64,000 nucleotides of DNA, taken from positions 1,426,001 to 1,490,000 of the forward strand of contig PCDL01000012.1 of NCBI GenBank assembly GCA_002778095.1. Reading direction: 5' to 3'. Shown here piece after piece: positions 35,104-46,894 of the stretch. Numbering within the stretch: position 1 is the stretch's first letter; each line of letters begins with the position of its first letter. The notes beneath the pieces were generated by a model. The model saw nothing but the letters and a program-made list of their open reading frames with translations, did no database searches and had not been told where the DNA came from. This DNA is from Fragosphaeria purpurea (taxonomy: Eukaryota; Ascomycota; Sordariomycetes; Ophiostomatales; Ophiostomataceae). Made by a program: the position numbers and the translations under genes.

Positions 35104-36645
35104 ATGGGCACGGAACCAACCGAGACCTGCCTGTTCTTTGTGGACGACTCCAACATATGGATCGAAGCCCAGAAGTTTGCCGCCTCGGGCGCCGGCCACC
35201 TGCCCAAACTGAAAACCGCCGGCAGCGACCCGCGGCTCCGCATCGACGTCGGCGCGCTGATCCGCACCCTCTGCCGGGGCCGCCGCCAGGGCGCCTCGTT
35301 TCTCTACGGCTCCCGCCCGCCGCCCAACGACTCCGTGTGGAAGCAGATGGAGAAGTTCGGGTTCGAGCTCAGCATCTTTGACCGCGCCAACGGCAAAGAG
35401 AAGGAGGTCGACACCGCCATGGCCACGGAGCTGGCCTGGCAGGCGTCGTTCTTCCGGACCGCCGCGGCGGACCGCGCCGTCCGGCGCGCGCGGGACAGCA
35501 CGACGTTTGTCGTCATCAGCGGCGACCGCGACATGATCCCGCCCATCAAGCGGACGCTGCGGCACGGCATCCGCGTCGAGCTCTGGGCGCTGCAGGCGTC
35601 CATCGCCAAGGATTACTTCGGCCTGGAAACCCAGAACGACCTCTTCGCGGTGAACCTGCTCGAGTGGATCTTCGACAAGGTGTTTTACACCAACTACCGC
35701 TCGACGCACAACCGCAAGGTCGACCCCGGGCAGACCGTGGTGCTGTGCGACTTTCCCGTGCCGGACGCGGGCAACAACGACGATGTTGGCCATGGGGTGG
35801 ATGGCGGTGCTGGCGGCGACTCCGGCGACAACGGCGACACCGGCCCCAGCGGCCCCAACCTGGTTTCCATCGAAAACTACGTCGGCGCGCAGCTCCTGCA
35901 GCTGGGCCACCTCTTCTACACCACGCGCTTTGACGCCGAGGCGATCTTGTGCGTGGAGTTTCCCAAGCTCCCCAGCATCGACCGGATGGTGCACAAAGCG
36001 CGCGCGTTGTTTGACAAGGACCAGTTCACCGTCCTGTCGTGGCCGGCCTACAAGGGCCGCGCCAAGACGGTCGCATCCTTGGCCGTGAAAAAGAGCAACC
36101 GGTACGCGTCGCTGCCGGACGAGGGAGACGAGCAGCCCGTCAAAGACACGGACGACGAAGACGGCGTTGGAGACGGTGCTGGAGACGGTGCCAAATGCCC
36201 AACCGACAACGACGGCAACACGGCTCCGGACGATCCCACCGGACCCAAGGGCGAGCAGGCCGACGCCAATGACCAGTTGCACAACGTCGCCGCCACCGAC
36301 GACGACCTCGGCCGCAGCGACGGCTACACGGTCGTGTCGCGGTTCAACCCGGGCAAGCACCACCGCCGGACGATCGAGCGCACGCAGCGGTGCGCGCACG
36401 GCCTCCGCTGCAAGAAGGCCGACGCGTGCGGCTTCTGGCACACGGACGCGGAGCGCCACCTGTTCCGGGACCACCCGCACGTGAACTTTGCGCTGTGGAA
36501 GACGAGAAAGTGCGAGCGGAGCTACTGGCACCCCGGGTCGCAGTGCCCGTTTGCACACACGGACGGCGAGGCGTGGTGCCGGCGCTGCCAGCAGCAGGGC
36601 CACTACGGGGAGAACTGCCGGTACCAGAGCCTGGAGCAGTCGTAG
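35104..36645 (+). CDS. NYN-domain ribonuclease with CCCH and CCHC zinc fingers
   Basis: A single-exon protein of 513 residues. The N-terminal NYN (PIN-like) nuclease fold shows the acidic metal-binding set: VDDSNIW (D14/D15), EKEVDTAMA (D103) and VVISGDRDMIPPIKR (D141/D143). The middle (about 245-420) is Asp/Gly-rich and disordered apart from a conserved-looking helical block (ENYVGAQLLQLGHLFYT). The C-terminus (429-513) holds two CCCH-like fingers (C430, C436, C442, H446; C470, C481, H485) and a CCHC zinc knuckle (C492, C495, H500, C505), all RNA-binding types. The ATG was chosen because the NYN fold starts 10 residues later; the frame is open further up. It is likely an RNA endonuclease. 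The head-to-head Argonaute suggests a link to small RNAs, which is inference. Confidence 0.88.
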   Translation: MGTEPTETCLFFVDDSNIWIEAQKFAASGAGHLPKLKTAGSDPRLRIDVGALIRTLCRGRRQGASFLYGSRPPPNDSVWKQMEKFGFELSIFDRANGKEKEVDTAMATELAWQASFFRTAAADRAVRRARDSTTFVVISGDRDMIPPIKRTLRHGIRVELWALQASIAKDYFGLETQNDLFAVNLLEWIFDKVFYTNYRSTHNRKVDPGQTVVLCDFPVPDAGNNDDVGHGVDGGAGGDSGDNGDTGPSGPNLVSIENYVGAQLLQLGHLFYTTRFDAEAILCVEFPKLPSIDRMVHKARALFDKDQFTVLSWPAYKGRAKTVASLAVKKSNRYASLPDEGDEQPVKDTDDEDGVGDGAGDGAKCPTDNDGNTAPDDPTGPKGEQADANDQLHNVAATDDDLGRSDGYTVVSRFNPGKHHRRTIERTQRCAHGLRCKKADACGFWHTDAERHLFRDHPHVNFALWKTRKCERSYWHPGSQCPFAHTDGEAWCRRCQQQGHYGENCRYQSLEQS

Positions 36646-37463
36646 GGGGGGAGACATAGGCAAGTTTGCGTTCGGAGCATGTCCGTTTTGGAGAGAGAGA
36701 TGTCTTTGTTTTGTTTCTTCGGTTTTTTCGGTTTTTTTTTTTTTTCTCCTGGAACATCGGGAATGTTTCGGCTGCAGACTTGTTTTATCATAGCAGATTC
36801 AAAATGACACGGTATAAGTTGTTTGGTATCTCCTTGCGCCGTACAGACAGTCGTCTGGGGGTTGATATTGTCCTACACATCCCAACGTTTTGCATCCACA
36901 TAGTACTAATGAGATAAAACTTCCGGCCATCACTTGCAGCAGACCACGAGACGGGATTTCTTGCCGTTGCTGCCGCTTTCGATTTGACCAGGCGGTCTTC
37001 TCGTGTCCTTATCACTCAGTAGAACGAACGCTACCGTACATTGCTTTGTCTTGATTCAAGCAGGAGGGCAAGCAAAGTCGAGCAGTGGACGATCGAGTTG
37101 TGCCATGCGGCGAAACGTAGCGGTGTCTATCTAACTGCTCTCAATTCCCACGGCCCGACTGTCCTTCGTCTTCCCCAACACCATTTCGGGGCCCCCTGGG
37201 AGCAAAAACCGCCTTGCCTGCCACCCACCTTGAGTCGCAACCCGGCCCTTTGAAAGAAAGCCAATAAAATACAAAAAACGGGAAAGGCCAAAAAACAACC
37301 AAAAAAGAAACCATTACAAAACCAACACCGTATGGTAAATGTGCATGCCACCAACGAGGATACGGCATGAATCCCCTTCCCAAAGAAAAGTAAACGTAAG
37401 GAAAAGAAATAGGTTACACGGAAATCCGATAATGTTACAACGATGAGACAAGGCCCGTGTGCC
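36646..37463. other. Convergent intergenic region
   Basis: The 3' ends of the NYN gene (+) and the Q-rich gene (-) face each other here. AT-rich 3' UTR-like DNA, no gene. Confidence 0.6.
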
Positions 37464-40400
37464 TCAAGACGGCCGCTGGAAACCCCCGCCCGGCGCCGGC
37501 GACACACTGACCGACATCGGCGACGGTGACGGCAGATGCTGTGGCGTGCCGTTGCGGATGACCGGGGAGGGCGTCGCGGTGGCAGCGTTCGTAGCAGCGG
37601 GACCACCCTGTGCCGCGTACGCCTGTGGCGGCTGTGCTTGCGTGTACGCCTGTGGCGCCAATTGTGGCTGAAGCACGCGGGGCGGACCCCCGTTGCCGTT
37701 ACCATTGCCGTTGCTGCCAGGCACGTTCGCCCGCGCCGCCGCCAGCTTGGCCATGTCCACGTTGCCGCTGCCACCGGGACCGGTGCTGCCGGCCGCAGCA
37801 CCGCCACCATTACCCAAACCTATGCCCGCCAACCCTGCCAGCTGACCGACGCCACCCTGCGCAATCTTGTCACCAAACCCCATGCTGCGCTCGTGCGCCG
37901 ACGCGCGCGCCCGGGCCTGCTCCATGAGCCGTTGCTGTTGCGGCTGGTCGAGCACCGTGTGGTAGCCAATGGGGCCCATCGGACTGCCGCCGCCGCTACC
38001 ACTCACGCCGGGCATGGGACTCCCCGTGCTAAAATGCCGAGCCGCTGCTGAATTCGGCGGCATGGGTTGTTGTTGCGGCTGCTGTTGCGAGTATGACACG
38101 CGGCCGCCGGCCGGGAGGGGGGTGGGGCCTGGTTGGAACGCGCGCTGCTGTTGTGGGCTGACCATGTGGGCCGGTAGCGGTTGGCCGGGCCGTTGTTGTT
38201 GATGCATCTGCTGCTGCTGTTGCTGATGCTGCGCAAAAGTAGCTGCACCGTTTGCCGGCGACAACGAGAAGGACGCTCCTTGCGGAAGAAGGCGTGGCTG
38301 TTGTTGCTGCTGCTGCTGCTGTTGTTGCTGTTGCTGATGCTGAGGATAGCCTGGAGTACCTCCCGGTGCGTAGCGGTACTGTTGTGGTGTACCTGCTTGC
38401 AGCGCAGGCGATCCGTAGACGCCCGGCGGCAGTTGTGCCTGCGGCTGCGACACGGCGCGCTGTGACGTGGTGTTTTGGTGTGGCGCCATGGGTTGCCGTG
38501 GACTGCCGGGGTAGACGGGCATGGTTTGCCCTTGGCCGCGATACGCAGGTGGCTGCTGCTGCTGTGCCTTGGCCACGTTCGGTACGTGGTTCCCATACCC
38601 GTTCGGCGACGGTCGGTAGGGTGGTTGACCTTGGCGCATGTGGGGCGGCACCATGCCCGTGCTGCCAGGCGGGCCAGCGGCGCCTCCCATGGATGGCCGA
38701 TGATGCGAGGCGCTCCGGCCGCCCGGCGTCGCGTGCGCTGGGTGTGGCTGATGTTGCTGGTAGTAGCCGCCGGCTGTGGGCATGGGCGACCGACCGGACG
38801 GCGTGTTGTATTGCGGACCGAAGCTGGCGCGGTGGGCCCCAGTGGCGGGCGCGCGCTGCTGCTGGGGCGAGCCGACGGCGGCCACAGCAGGCGCCGATTG
38901 TGCGGCGAGCGCGGCTTGCCGCGCGCGTACCACGGTCTCGTCTTCCTCGAGCACGCCGCGGTAGTCCTCGCTGCGCACCTCGACCTTGGTGCTGATGTTG
39001 AGCTCGGCCAGCTTGTCGGAGTTGAGTCGGGCCACGGCATACGGTGGCAGGGTCTGGATGATCAGCGCGAGCTGGGCTTTGAGCGTCTGGTACGTCAGCA
39101 TCTCCTCCTCGCTAGGCAGCTGCGCGAGCGTGCCGTTGCGCAGCATGTCGCCGTTGACTGGGTCGGTTGAGAAGCGGTCTTGGCTCGTGGGCAGCGTCGA
39201 ATTGCGGTTGCGCTGGTACGATGCCAGCGTCACGATGAGGTCGGAAACATCCTGCAGGATCTCGTCGACGTCCTTGTCCGTCGTGGGCCGCTCGCCCATC
39301 ACCTCTTCGAGCGTCGGGTCGACCAGGCTGTCGTCCCACTCGTCAATGACCTGCTGCAACGCTTTCTCGTTCAGCGCGGTACCGGGCCGAGAAGACATAT
39401 CCCCGTCCACGAGCGTCTCGTCCTCCTCCTCCTCCTCCTCCAGCTCTGCCTCCATCATCCGCTGAAACACACGGTGACCGACGCGCTGCCACCACATGCG
39501 GCCGACCTGGCCGGCGGACACAATGGCTGCCGAATCGTCCTTGGACGGAGCGAAGCTGGAAAACGCGCCGCGAAATAGGGCCTCCATTTCCGACATCTCG
39601 AGCTCCGTCGTAGACGGCTTGTGCCCCGCCAGGCTCTGGGCGCGCTCGCGTTGGCGTGTCTTACTCTGTGACGACGGCGTAGCGTTGCTGTAGTCCAGCC
39701 ATTGGCCCGCGGTGATCTGTTGCGAGCAGTACGATCCGCTGCGGTAGCGGGATTTCTCCTCCAGCTCGGGGTGGTAGAAGCCCAGCGTCGTGGACTTCGT
39801 GGTAACTTTCGGCGCCTTGGGGGGTTGCAAAGGTGGCAGATTCCGCGGCGAGGGGAACAGTTCGCCAAAAGTTGGGACCCGGGCGGCGGTTTTGTCAGCC
39901 GCTGCTGGTGGTGGCGGCGGCGGCGGTGGGAACATGCGCGTCAGGGTAATGTTACCGCCCAGATCTAGTAGCTCATCGTCCTCCCGCACAATGTCTTCCA
40001 CACTGTCGTTGTCGTCCGAACGAGCTGCAGCCGCAGGAACAGGAAGACTGGAGAATAGCTGGCGGGGCTGGGGCACGTTCCCAAACACGGTGAGCACAGC
40101 GTCCCCTTGGTTGGCCGACACTGCAAAAGCGCTCGTGTCGATTGGATTCGTTCCGTTGTTGCGCAAGGGTCCCGACCGGGGGTACGCGGTCTCGCGGCGG
40201 TAGAGTTCCTGCGCCTTTTCGCGGAACCGGGCGAGTTGCAAGATGGCTGCCTGTCGCGCGCGGTAGGCGCCGTCGTCACTGTCCGCATTGTGGCCGCTGC
40301 CATTGCTGTCACCATTGGTGTTTTCTTGGCCGTTCTTGGCGTCGTCCGCCTTTTCCCCGGCTTCCACTTTGTTGGCGGCTGGCGCTTCGAGCGCGGCCAG

Positions 40401-41098
40401 CTCATTGCGCACGACAGCGGCCACGTCCAGCACCAGTGCGTCGAGCAACGCGTACGCCCCTTGGTCGACCTTGTCAGCAATGGAGACAGACGATGGCAAG
40501 GACGGGCTGGTGGCGCCGTCGGCCTTTTGGCGCTTGGCCTGCGGCTCGTCCGAGGCAGATGGTTCGGGGACCGGTCGTTTGAGCACGGGCGGGCTCGATT
40601 TGTCAAAGCTGTGAAGAATAAGCGTTAGCACAGAAAAAAAGAGGGAAGGCAGGAAAAAAAAGAGCGTCAATCAAAACTTCATTCGCTTTCGTACCTCTGC
40701 AAAACAGCAAAGTAATCGCGGATCAGCCGCTTCTCGTCCCGGTTGGACACTGTGCTGGCCGTCGTGGGTGTGCGGCCGCCGTTGGCTGTGGGGCCGGATT
40801 TCGATGGTAATAATGGCGTGGGCGACAACGATGAAGCGGCCTTGATGCTGTTGCCGGCGTCCGGGTCTTCTCTGTCTGCGGCGGGACTGCTGCTGGTTCC
40901 GTTTGCTTCCGGCGCGGTGGCGGCCGCATCGGTCATGACGGCGTCCTCACCGGCCTCACCGGCCTCCTCTGCATCGTCGCGTTTCCGCTTGGTGGACATC
41001 GAGGCCGTAGGCTCGGGGGTCGCAGCCTTGGACGCGGCGGCGGCGTGGGCGACGTCACCGGGGAGGCCATTGGCCAGGGCCATGGTGGCGGCAGCCAT
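37464..41098 (-). CDS. Large Q/P-rich nuclear-type protein, unrecognised
   Basis: A protein of about 1182 residues. Two exons (41098-40695 and 40608-37464) join in phase over an 86-nt intron at DYFAVLQR-SFDKSSPPVLKR. I cannot assign the family. Parts that look ordered: an N-terminal KRKR/KRQK nuclear-signal region; a helical block ADKVDQGAYALLDALVLDV; QITAGQWLDYSNATPS; a conserved-looking VGRMWWQRVGHRVFQRMM segment ahead of an acidic run; and two helical blocks (KALQQVIDEWDDSLVDP, SEEEMLTYQTLKAQLALI). From about residue 690 on it is Gln/Pro/Gly-rich with a poly-Q run near residue 900. The composition fits a transcription or chromatin-complex subunit. The ATG at 41098 is in frame; longer upstream frames lack support. 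Confidence 0.75.
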
Positions 41099-42950
41099 TG
41101 TTTCCGGTTTGTCGCGTGAACACCCAGTTTTCGATCGGCAAGACAAACGAGGTGGTGTTGTCGGTCGTACACGCGTCGTCGGAAAGGAGTGAAAAGAAGA
41201 CGACGAGAGAGGAGTAAGAGAGAAGAAAAGCGATGGATGTGTCGACAGTGAAAAGATGGGAACGCGATGCGGACCACGATGGAAATGCCCGGATTGATGG
41301 AAAACGAGACAAGTTTTGTCGAACAGCAAACCGAGTCGATTGTCGAAAGCGCTGCGTTGCGCGCGTGGCGCGTTTGTCGTTGGTCTTCGCGGTTCTTCTT
41401 TTTGCCGTGATGGTGGCCGTGGTGATTCGCGTTCGTTTTTTTTTCGATTTTCTCGCGTCGAAGGCCAAAAAAGAAAAGGGGGGGGGTTGTTTTCGGAAGA
41501 AAAGCCTAGGCGAAGTGGCTCGTCATTCGCTGTCCCAGTGCGGCCGCGAAAAATTGGGGAGGCCTGCAAAACGACACACAAACGAGCAAAACCATATGAA
41601 AGAAAAGAAGAGGATAAGGAGAAAAGAAAAAAAAAACAGGTGGAATAAGAAAAAGAAAACGTCAAAAGGTGACGAAGATGGGGGGGAAGACGAAAAAGCG
41701 AAGTGAGGCAGGAGCGAACGAGAGCGAAGAGGGAAAAAAAAACACGTCCGAGTCCCGCCTTGTGTTCGTAGCGTGCTTTGTCTGGCACTCTCTTTAGCGG
41801 GCGGCGGGCCTGGGGGCTACTTTGCTGCTTCCTCGTCTTTGGGGAGGCAAGCCGCTAAGGACAACCCCAACGACAAACGGTTCGGTGGCTCTTTCCTCCC
41901 CCCAAAAAAGAGAGCAAAAATGTGAAGACAAATCGCTCCTTCTCTTTGTGATGGCGCGCCTTCTTCGATTGAAGAGAAATCGCGGGGGGGAAAGAGTTAA
42001 AAGGGAAAGAACGACCGTAGGAGAAACCTGGAAAACCAAAAGGGGGAAACTGCACAAGAAAAGGGCCAGCAAGGCGCGCGACAAAAACTACTCGTAAACT
42101 TGGGGGCCCGCCCAAAACGCAAAAGGGAAAAAAATTGAGGAAACTGCACGTCCTCTCCCTGGCGTCGGCAGGCCAGCTCTGATTGGCCTTGTCTTACCGT
42201 GTTGGCCGCCTTCTGCCACTGTGCGCGGTAGGCTCGATTTTTTTGTGCTAGTTTATGTCACGTGATTTTTGTGGAACATTGCTTACGTGATGCCTGACTT
42301 TCGTGGAATGGCCGGCATCGTTGGTGAGTCAACAAGGCGGCGCAAAATCTGAAACCGCAGGACAGTTTGATGCAGGAGAATAGGCAGTATTATTGTATGT
42401 ACGTATGATACAGACAACGCGAAACAACTGGAGTATTTGGGGTGGGACCTTGATGTATTTTTCTCCTTTTTTTCTTCTTTTTTCTTGACTTAAAAAATCA
42501 GAGCCTGCGAATAGGATATGCTAGTTGTATTTCTACTGTACAGATAAAGAACAGACAACAAAAGAAAAAGAAACGAAGAGCTGAGACGACGACGGGCCTG
42601 TCGATTGTGTAAGAGGCGGTAAGATAAAACCCACATTGATCGGTGCAAAGGATTAGAACGAGCCGTTCCCGAAATAGACAAGCACAAACAGCAGAAGTTG
42701 GACAGAGAAAAAAAAATGCAGCAAAGGAAATCCTTCGAAGTAACTTCCCACCAGCAGTATTAGACCAAACGTCTTCGTCTCTTTCCCTCCATTTCGTTCG
42801 CAATCTCTTGACTCGGACGGCACGTGCAAAACCGCAAGCAGTCAAACCGTACAAACACATGCAGAGTACAAAGGCATACTAGGAAGAAAAAAAAAAGTAG
42901 AAGACTGAAAAAAAGGAACGCAAACAAAGCGGCAGCCGCCTCTTCAGACT
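41099..42950. other. Purine-rich promoter region
   Basis: Long A/G-rich (T/C-rich on the minus strand) DNA between two minus-strand genes, holding the promoter and leader of the Q-rich gene. A CACGTG box lies at 42259-42264 in a TCACGTGA context. No gene is supported; the frames present are low-complexity Lys/Arg or Phe/Leu. Confidence 0.5.
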
Positions 42951-44313
42951 TTACTTCTTGGCCAGAGCCAGGCCCACAGTCCCGTTGTCGAGGTCGTAGA
43001 TGGAGTAGTAGCGGCGCAAGAAGGCGTCACCCAAGATGGCCAGCGGGCCCGTGGGCTCGGGGAAGTCCATGCCCATGAACGTGGAGATGCAGCTGCCCGA
43101 CACCTCGAGAATGTAGTCGTCGGCGGGGAGGTTGAAGTCGTAGCCGCTCAGCGTGAACGTGACGTCGGGCAGGCTCGACTTCTTGCTGCAGTCAATCGTG
43201 TACTGGCCGTTGTAGCCCTTCTTGGCGCCGATCTGGGAGTTGAGCATCTCGGCGAGCTCCGAGGGCAGCGCGATCAGCGAGGTGCCCGTGTCCAGGATCA
43301 CGCCGGTCTTGTCGAGCTCGGCCTTGTCGTCGCCGAGGGCGACGGCGTCGAGGTCGACCTCCCAGTAGGCCTTGCGGCGCAGGGGCAGCGTCGTGATCTT
43401 GCCGGTGTAGTGGTTCTTGTCCACGCCGCCAAAGACGGCCTCCGAGTCGTCGCCGTCCTCGTCGGCGTTGCCGAGGTAAAAGGCAAAGACGCCGGCGTCA
43501 ACCAGCTTCTGGTTGACGAGGTTGTAGAACGGCGGGACGATGCGGTTGACCGAGATGGTGTCGTAGCCGAGGCCCAGGATGCCGTCGAAGCGGCCAAAGG
43601 CAAACGCCAGGCCGGGCTCCTCGGTGGCCTCGGCAAAGTCCTGCTTGGCGATCTTGAGGTTGCCGATGCTGACCGTGTCCTGCGACACGAAGCCGCTGAG
43701 GCTGCCGGAGCCGTACTGGATGGCAAACGTGCTGCCGTTGGCCTTGTACGACGACGACGCGCTCGAGTCGTACTTGGAGTGCAGGTAGCAGGCGATGGAG
43801 CCGCACTGGCTGGACGGCACCCACAGGTTGGAGCTGCCCGTGTCGAGCACGACCTTGAAGCTCTGGGGCGGCGTGCCAATGGAGATCTCGGCGAAGTCTG
43901 GTGGGTCAGAACAAGGAAAAGAAAAGGAAAAAAAAAATGGCAAAACCACGGGAACACAGGAGAGTACGTACACTGCGCGTTCAAAAAGTTGCTGACGGGC
44001 ACCGGGTGGTTCGCGTCGGTGACGACCGTGTTCTTGAACATGGCGTCGACGTGGCCCTCGGGCCGCGCGCCCATGTATTTCTGGCCGAGGCCGCGGACCT
44101 GCGCATCGATCGGCATCGTCTCCTGGACGCAATTTGTTAGAGCCGAGCTGAAGACGCTACGAACATCAAATCTAGCCTTCCCGTCCAAGGAACAACATGA
44201 CGAACCAGTTGCTTGGCAAGCGGAATCTTCTTCAGCTTGAGCGTGTGCACACCACCGCCAGCCTGGGCGGAGCCGAGCAGCCCAGCTGCGGCGACCACCA
44301 AAGCACCCTTCAT
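42951..44313 (-). CDS. PEP4: Vacuolar aspartic protease (proteinase A / saccharopepsin)
   Basis: A 401-residue pepsin-family protease. Exons 44313-44206, 44122-43972 and 43897-42951 join in phase (83- and 74-nt introns). Residues 1-18 (KGALVVAAAGLLGSAQA) form a signal peptide. The propeptide runs to about residue 80 with the typical GQKYMGARPEGHV and VPVSNFLNAQYFAEI. The catalytic aspartates are D105 (DTGSSNLW) and D289 (DTGTSL), with the flap Tyr region (YGSGSLSGF) intact. Disulfide-type CGSIACYLHS is present. In fungi this enzyme matures in the vacuole and activates other vacuolar hydrolases. Sequence and length match filamentous-fungal PEP4 homologues closely. Confidence 0.95.
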
Positions 44314-45689
44314 TGTCGTTCGTGGGTTTTGTCGATGGTTCTTTTGGCTCTTGTAAGAGAACAAATCGTTCGAAAAGGCGCAGGACGGCCTGGGAAAAGG
44401 GAAAACGGGAGAGAAGAAACAGACAACAACGAGCGCAAAGTCACGAGACGGAACGAGATTAGAATTAAATGAAAACAGGGGAAAAAATGAAGATGAAAAC
44501 GAAAGAGGAAAAGGAAAAAGGGCGCAGACGATCGCTTTGAATCGAACGAAACAAAAGGAGATGCGTTTGTTGAGGAGAGTCGATCGCAGCGAGAGTGATG
44601 TTGTTAGACCGGGAAAGAAAGGAAGAGAAAGAGAGAAGGGAAGGAAAGCGGAGAAGAGATAGGATGATGGGAGAAAGTGGTGGTGGTGGGTGGCGGGCGA
44701 AGGCGGAGGAGTGTCAACACTAACAATAACCAAGGAAATGGGGGGGGAGGAGGCGAGTGGGCAGGCCGTCTGTGCTAAGGCAACCGAATAAACAAGTAGA
44801 CCACGGGGTTCTCAAAGAATACGTCGCTCCGCCAGCAGTACGCAGGCGGAATAGCGGGAAGGAACCAAACTGGGTGGGGGAGTGGAACAGGTAGGTACGG
44901 ATTTACGGTGTATTGCTCCTGCGGCGGGGGAACGAACCTGACCTGACGGGGCTGACGCACATGTGCCAGCACAAGGCCCCACAGGGCCACATCACCGAAA
45001 GCTGGCCAAGCGCCGCCAGTCAGAGACAGCTAGGCCCGCCAACTGGTGTGCGTCACCTTTTCATCAGCAGCCGGCCTGCTGGCGTCTGGGAGCCGTTGTA
45101 TGACTAATACTGTTTCGCAGAAAACAAGAGCGTTACGTAAGGCCCCCAAGTCGGTCACAGATGCAGCATGATCATGGGGCACACAATGGACGACGAGACA
45201 GATCGAGGCCATATCATAATTTCCCACCGGTTATCTGTATTGATTGTCGCTTTGTCGACACCTTTGTTGTCTCGATGGGAGAATAGATGTCCGCAAGACG
45301 ATGTGTTGTGAGGCTGCAGGTCAGAAAAGAAGCCTGGAAAACAAAGTGCTTACTGGCACATGAAGAGATCGATCTCATTCGGCACCAATCGGCTTTGTAT
45401 TATGGCCCTTGAAGAGTTGCCTACGGAACGTAGAAGAAAATGGCGGCGTATCAACACCAACGCCTCCCCTTCTAGGAGTTAATACCGACTGCGCCAAAGA
45501 ACGCCCACGGTGTTGTAGCTAAACGATGTGAGGCGTTCCTCCATGCAGTTGATGCACGTTTTACTGGCTTGTGTCCGTTGGCACCTGAACCGTTCCTGTG
45601 TACTGATAGAAGCTGGCAATCCTGGCCCCGGAGAATCGTCTTGAATCAGCGAAGAAGCAAAGAAGAAAAAAAACGTCAAAAAGTAAAAC
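44314..45689. other. Intergenic, purine-rich then AT-rich
   Basis: The first ~450 bp are A/G-rich (the T/C-rich leader and promoter of PEP4). The remainder up to the first tRNA has no gene I can support. Confidence 0.55.
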
Positions 45690-45772
45690 TCTTCGTCCGG
45701 GAATTGAACCCGGGTCCCAGGCGGGCAAAGTTGTTTGACAAGCCTATATACTGACCACTATACTAACGAAGA
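45690..45772 (-). tRNA. tRNA-Asp (GTC), with 12-nt intron
   Basis: A 7-bp acceptor stem (TCTTCGT with ACGAAGA), a D-arm TAGTATAGTGGTCAGTA and a T-arm CCGGGTTCAATTCCCGG are all present. The anticodon loop TTGTCA carries GTC. Relative to the two other copies it has 12 extra nt (45724-45735) right after A37, the canonical tRNA intron position. The anticodon stem also has one T for C difference at its base, and the D-loop one further change. A T-run terminator follows on the minus strand. Confidence 0.85.
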
Positions 45773-45883
45773 CTTCCTTGCCGATGTGTCCCTCGATGGA
45801 TGGATTATATGCGGGAGATTTTTTTTTCTGTTTCAATTCAATGAAAGGACAAAAAAAATATCACAAGACATAAAAAAGAAAGC

Positions 45884-45954
45884 TCTTCGTCCGGGAATTG
45901 AACCCGGGTCCCAGGCGTGACAAGCCTGTATACTAACCACTATACTAACGAAGA
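45884..45954 (-). tRNA. tRNA-Asp (GTC), intronless copy
   Basis: 71 nt with all four arms, anticodon GTC in a TTGTCAC loop closed by AGGC/GCCT. A T-rich stretch (CTTTTTTA) follows on the minus strand as Pol III terminator. It is 111 bp from the intron-bearing copy. Confidence 0.93.
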
Positions 45955-46894
45955 TTACCGAATTTGTTGCACACTGTCAAGCTTTTTTAGTATATTAAGC
46001 TAGTCTATGACACAATCGATTACTCCCACATTTTGTCACATGACACGTGTGGCTTTCTGTGCGAGAGTTCTCGCCATGCCCTCTTCCCTTCAAAGATGAT
46101 ACAGTCGCTTTTCTTCCTACCTTTCGTCGCTAGAAATACTCCGTTAAGACGGAATACTGCGGTCAGTTCATGTCAAGCAAAAATCACCAAACCAGTGATG
46201 AAATATCAAGAGGAAATCACACGGCCCACTAATTGCCTACTTCGAGCCAAAACCTCGTGTAAGTTCCTCAAGACGCTCTTCAAGCTCGACGTGCAGCGAT
46301 GGATTTGATATGTGCTCGCCAGTACCAAAAAACAAAATCAGGTGTTTGTTTTCGAGGGGCCGTTAGTGAGCTGTACGCTGTGGCCCTCGACGACGACCAT
46401 GACTTTACCTGTAGACTTAGGCTCACATGAATGGTCCTCACAAATCCGAGCACTTAAGCCCGTGTATTATTACTACTTGGCGTACGGAGTCCTGCTGTGC
46501 ATGACAATCTGCAGCAGCGAAGTAGTCATCTCATTTCGGTGTTTTTGGAGTCTTTCTGTTGGGTATCTGTGTAAATGAGTCTCAGGTATGTCGGAGCCTC
46601 GTCTACCATGTGCCACCGGGGCCCAATTTCTCGCGACTCCGGTCTTGTTGGGTTGTTGACTGCCGTTCGTGCGTTTCCCGTAAGTCCAATAATATCCCGG
46701 TGTTGGTCTACGCCGCGCCTGAGGCATCCATAGAGTTGGTGTTACTGGGCCTATGAAACGCATCGGCGACCGAGAGTGACTTCCTTAGAGGAGCCACGTC
46801 TTGTACCAGTGGCGCGAGACTGTGGTCCAGGTGTTGCGCACACGCTGGCTGTCGTTTTTCTAGCTATTTTTCTATCATCACTCCTGTTCAAGGA

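Noticed and set aside
35053..36663. 536-codon minus frame
   Set aside because: Antisense shadow of the NYN-nuclease gene. The plus frame carries the zinc fingers and nuclease motifs.
46473..46763. 96-codon minus frame
   Set aside because: No motif and no splice-compatible neighbour.
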